Shown here: piece by piece, positions 5,994-6,408 of the stretch | Position numbering within the stretch: the first letter of the stretch is position 1 | Layout of the letters: the number at the start of each line of letters is the position of its first letter | From: Rickettsiales bacterium | GTDB taxonomy: Bacteria > Pseudomonadota > Alphaproteobacteria > Rickettsiales > UBA3002 | Direction: 5' to 3' | Assembly: GCA_021300075.1 (NCBI GenBank) | Contig: JAJTIB010000103.1 | Coordinates: forward strand, 1 to 6,408 | DNA length: 6,408 nt | Notes under the pieces: model-generated | What the model was told of the DNA's origin: nothing | The model's input: only the letters and a program-made list of their open reading frames with translations | Databases searched by the model: none | Program-made: the position numbers and the translations under genes

Positions 5994-6371
5994 TTAGTCC
6001 AACAATAACAGTGCCGCGACCCGTCGTCCTTCAGATAGCAGAATATTATAGGTGCGGCAGGCCGCGCCGGTATCCATCGAATCACTTGCAAGCCCATGAG
6101 ATTTCAGTGATTTCTTTATGACTGGCGTGACGAATTGATGGGTGCTTCCCGTCCCCAGCAGCAGCACTTCAATGGCCGGAATCATGGTCGTCACCGCTGC
6201 GAAGTCCTCTAACCGCCAATCGCTTATTTTTTTATGTGGCCAGAGGATGGTGCGATCAGGAAATAACAGCAGGGAATGGGTATAAAGCCTGCCGCCGATA
6301 GTAAAGCCCTCCTGCCCGTAGGACTCAACTTTAAGCAGTCCGGCGGCAATCGGTGGCAGGAGATCGCGCAT
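5994..6371 (-). CDS. Mth938/DUF498-family protein, NDUFAF3-like
   Basis: This 125-residue protein has the conserved frame of the Mth938-like (DUF498) fold: a YGQEGFTIGGRLY strand pair (18-30), SLLLFP (33-38), LLLGTG (70-75) and the signature MDTGAACRTYNILLSEGRRVAAALL-type C terminus (99-123, here VAALLLL). In mitochondria the homologue NDUFAF3 helps assemble respiratory complex I. Bacterial members are often found beside secDF in alphaproteobacteria, but their biochemical role is not settled. The ATG at 6369-6371 gives a normal family N terminus and is the only start in this frame within the window. However, the frame stays open to the right edge (12 more codons), so a start outside cannot be formally excluded. 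No Shine-Dalgarno is seen before the ATG. The gene continues the minus-strand direction of the EF-hand gene, 82 bp away. Family assignment is solid, function inferred. Confidence 0.85.
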   Translation of the reverse strand: MRDLLPPIAAGLLKVESYGQEGFTIGGRLYTHSLLLFPDRTILWPHKKISDWRLEDFAAVTTMIPAIEVLLLGTGSTHQFVTPVIKKSLKSHGLASDSMDTGAACRTYNILLSEGRRVAALLLLD

Positions 6372-6408
6372 GATGTATGCAACTAAATTGGTAGTGTTTT
6401 TGGCCGCA

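Overview
The window looks like an ordinary chromosomal stretch of an alphaproteobacterium. ParE, Hsp33, the Mfd tail and the Mth938/NDUFAF3-like protein all read like alphaproteobacterial versions, and base composition is near 50% GC by eye. The lineage is an inference; I cannot place it to genus. I see no mobile element, CRISPR array, RNA gene or phage-like block.

Layout, left to right: the 3' end of mfd (+, cut by the window edge) converges on, and overlaps, an unrecognised four-helix membrane protein gene (-). That gene is divergent from parE (+), a complete topoisomerase IV subunit B gene. parE converges on hslO (-), the redox chaperone Hsp33. Just upstream of hslO on the same strand is an unlisted 38-residue single-span membrane microprotein. 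A 219-bp A/T-rich intergenic region holds candidate leftward promoters for the microprotein and hslO and a rightward promoter for an iron superoxide dismutase gene (+). The SOD converges, with a 6-bp gap, on an EF-hand protein gene (-). This is preceded on the same strand by a Mth938/DUF498-family gene (-) whose upstream neighbour is off the right edge.

Together the genes are housekeeping plus oxidative-stress care: transcription-coupled repair, chromosome decatenation, an oxidation-activated holdase, superoxide removal and a possible respiratory complex I assembly factor. No single operon unites them; most neighbours are convergent or divergent.

Four points deserve attention. The SOD has an in-frame twin-arginine signal peptide plus an internal Shine-Dalgarno-preceded start at the usual SodB N terminus, suggesting exported and cytosolic forms from one gene. 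parE and the SOD have the same leaderless promoter design: TTGAAT, a 16-17 bp spacer, a TATA hexamer, then ATG after exactly 9 nt. The membrane microprotein sits beside hslO. The EF-hand protein carries one perfect and one degenerate calcium loop. I did not find a clear undescribed multi-gene system.
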